Assembly (NCBI GenBank): GCA_016839345.1
Contig: JAEOUL010000165.1
Span: forward strand, 1-6,493
Source of the DNA: Candidatus Thorarchaeota archaeon
Lineage (GTDB): Archaea > Asgardarchaeota > Thorarchaeia > Thorarchaeales > Thorarchaeaceae
Direction: 5' to 3'
Length of the DNA: 6,493 bases
Below the pieces are notes generated by a model. It saw nothing but the letters and a program-made list of their open reading frames with translations, was not told the origin of the DNA and ran no database searches. The translations under genes were made by a program, and so were the position numbers. Position 1 is the stretch's first letter, and each line of letters starts with the position of its first letter. Of this stretch, positions 5,448 through 6,493 are shown one piece after another.

Positions 5448-6493
5448 TCAATCCCTCAAGACACGAGGTATGCCAATTAGCAATAGAACCATTTCAAGCA
5501 ATGAAATTGACAGTTGGGAGAGGATTGATAGCAAATGACTCCCAGTTTGTAATAAGATGACAGAATAACCAATCAAAGGTAGAAAACCAACTATTGCACT
5601 TACTATCAGGGCTATGAATGATATTGCCTGATCGCCTACAAGATTCACTGAAGTTACTCTACCACCACCACGTATCCTGTAAATTGCACCACCTACAGCT
5701 CCACCAATCGAATACGCACAAGGTAGCTGAAATAATGGTATGAACAGAAGAAATGGTGAAATTAAGCGACTAGACAGAAGTAATATGAATACAATCAATA
5801 ATGTAGCTGAATAAGAAATCGCGAATATGGTTATCTTAGAGTTAAGAACCTGTCTTGTTTGAAGTGGTAATCCTTCATACACTGACGCTCCTTGTGTATC
5901 AAGACCAAGGAGCCCCATTATTGAGAGACCTGCAAACATTGTAGTATATCCCATCACCAGTAAAACCGAAAAACTCCGTATAACATTAGATGCAGTGTAT
6001 CCGATTAATAAAGCAGGAAGGATTAGAAAGATCATAAGAAAAGGAAACACAAGGAGCATAATTGAACCAAGACTCCGAGTTGCAACACGGATATCTTTTC
6101 TAATGAGTGCAGGAATTGAAGAAGAGATATGCAGATCGATTGGCCTTATAGTGGATGTTACCGCCATGGGCACACCTCCTAGTGCAAGAGAACGCAATAC
6201 TCGACCGCTTGAACGATAACTTCGCACACCAAGAAAAACATAGATGATTGATGCGACAATAGCAATAATGCTTGTTGGGAGAGAGAATACAGGACCATAT
6301 GTCAACATTGCCGCAACGAATCCAAAGGAGAATGGAAAAACTAGTGCGAAAATACTCAGAACTTCCGGACTAATAGCTGTTGTTACAAAGATGATAAACT
6401 CAACAATATATGGTACAAAATTCATTGCACTGTAGGCCATGACAATACCGAGAGTCATTCCTATGCCTGCCCCAACTCGAATGATGACCGAAA
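5448..6493 (-). CDS. Multi-helix membrane protein resembling an ABC-2 type transporter permease (partial, cut by right edge)
   Basis: At least 347 C-terminal residues are visible. The frame is open to the right edge and reads in a continuous hydrophobic style (SVIIRVGAGIG) ahead of the ATG at 6458, so that ATG is probably internal. Counting from it, hydrophobic segments lie near 13-29, 33-56, 60-77, 130-153, 161-186, 207-228, 230-252, 272-303 and 310-331. The cytoplasmic-type element IRKDIRVATRS (119-129), just before a helix, and YEGLPLQTRQVLNSKI (194-209) resemble the KDL.. and LP...R.vl..K elements of ABC-2 type permeases, which export drugs, lipids or other compounds together with an ATPase. 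No ATPase gene is in the window; one would be expected beyond the right edge. The family call rests on pattern memory. The gene ends with a stop at 5448-5450, followed by a hairpin. Confidence 0.75.
   Translation of the reverse strand, partial: SVIIRVGAGIGMTLGIVMAYSAMNFVPYIVEFIIFVTTAISPEVLSIFALVFPFSFGFVAAMLTYGPVFSLPTSIIAIVASIIYVFLGVRSYRSSGRVLRSLALGGVPMAVTSTIRPIDLHISSSIPALIRKDIRVATRSLGSIMLLVFPFLMIFLILPALLIGYTASNVIRSFSVLLVMGYTTMFAGLSIMGLLGLDTQGASVYEGLPLQTRQVLNSKITIFAISYSATLLIVFILLLSSRLISPFLLFIPLFQLPCAYSIGGAVGGAIYRIRGGGRVTSVNLVGDQAISFIALIVSAIVGFLPLIGYSVILLQTGSHLLSILSQLSISLLEMVLLLIGIPRVLRD

Noticed and set aside
5335..5538. Plus-strand 67-codon open frame crossing the permease 3' end
   Set aside because: It overlaps the permease coding sequence antisense, its composition is the shadow of that gene, and no ribosome binding site precedes its start.
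1..6493. CRISPR array, transposon, tRNA or rRNA
   Set aside because: No direct repeats with regular spacing, no transposase-like protein or terminal inverted repeats, and no tRNA or rRNA signature were seen by eye on either strand.

Overview
The window reads as a piece of an archaeal chromosome. The clearest evidence is an eL33 (L35Ae) ribosomal protein gene and a deoxyhypusine synthase gene, both belonging to the archaeal/eukaryotic translation apparatus. TATA-like boxes about 25 bases ahead of likely transcript starts, a mix of strong Shine-Dalgarno sites and apparently leaderless genes, and an ADP-forming acyl-CoA synthetase gene agree with this. The lineage cannot be fixed from these genes alone. 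The general look, moderately AT-leaning with compact single genes switching strand, would suit an Asgard (Thorarchaeia-like) or similar mesophilic archaeon, but that is a weak inference.

Layout from left to right: (1) the 5' part of an ADP-forming acetate/acyl-CoA ligase gene on the minus strand, cut by the left edge; (2) divergent from it, a plus-strand radical SAM protein resembling the biotin-synthase-like group that includes the archaeal two-component lipoate synthase LipS1/LipS2; (3) on the minus strand, overlapping it tail to tail by 11 bases, a six-helix membrane protein of unknown function with acidic motifs next to its helices; (4) eL33 on the minus strand with its own TATA box and a strong ribosome binding site; (5) a minus-strand three-helix membrane protein of unknown function; (6) divergent from that, deoxyhypusine synthase on the plus strand; (7) a small VOC (glyoxalase-fold) protein on the plus strand with a TATA box placed for a leaderless or nearly leaderless transcript; (8) a 72-residue two-helix membrane protein on the minus strand with an Asp/His-rich loop; (9) a 313-base stretch without a convincing gene, holding two short hairpins; (10) a large minus-strand multi-helix protein resembling ABC-2 type permeases, cut by the right edge.

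The genes do not form one obvious pathway. eL33 and deoxyhypusine synthase (which modifies the translation factor aIF5A) share a translation theme. The acyl-CoA ligase and the LipS-like protein are both metabolic, but their divergent pairing proves no link. I see no CRISPR array, insertion sequence, tRNA or rRNA, and no convincing new multi-gene system. The points most worth following are the LipS-like radical SAM gene, substitutions at spermidine-contact positions in deoxyhypusine synthase, the acidic-motif membrane protein, the Asp/His-rich 72-residue protein, and the hairpin-bearing gap before the permease.
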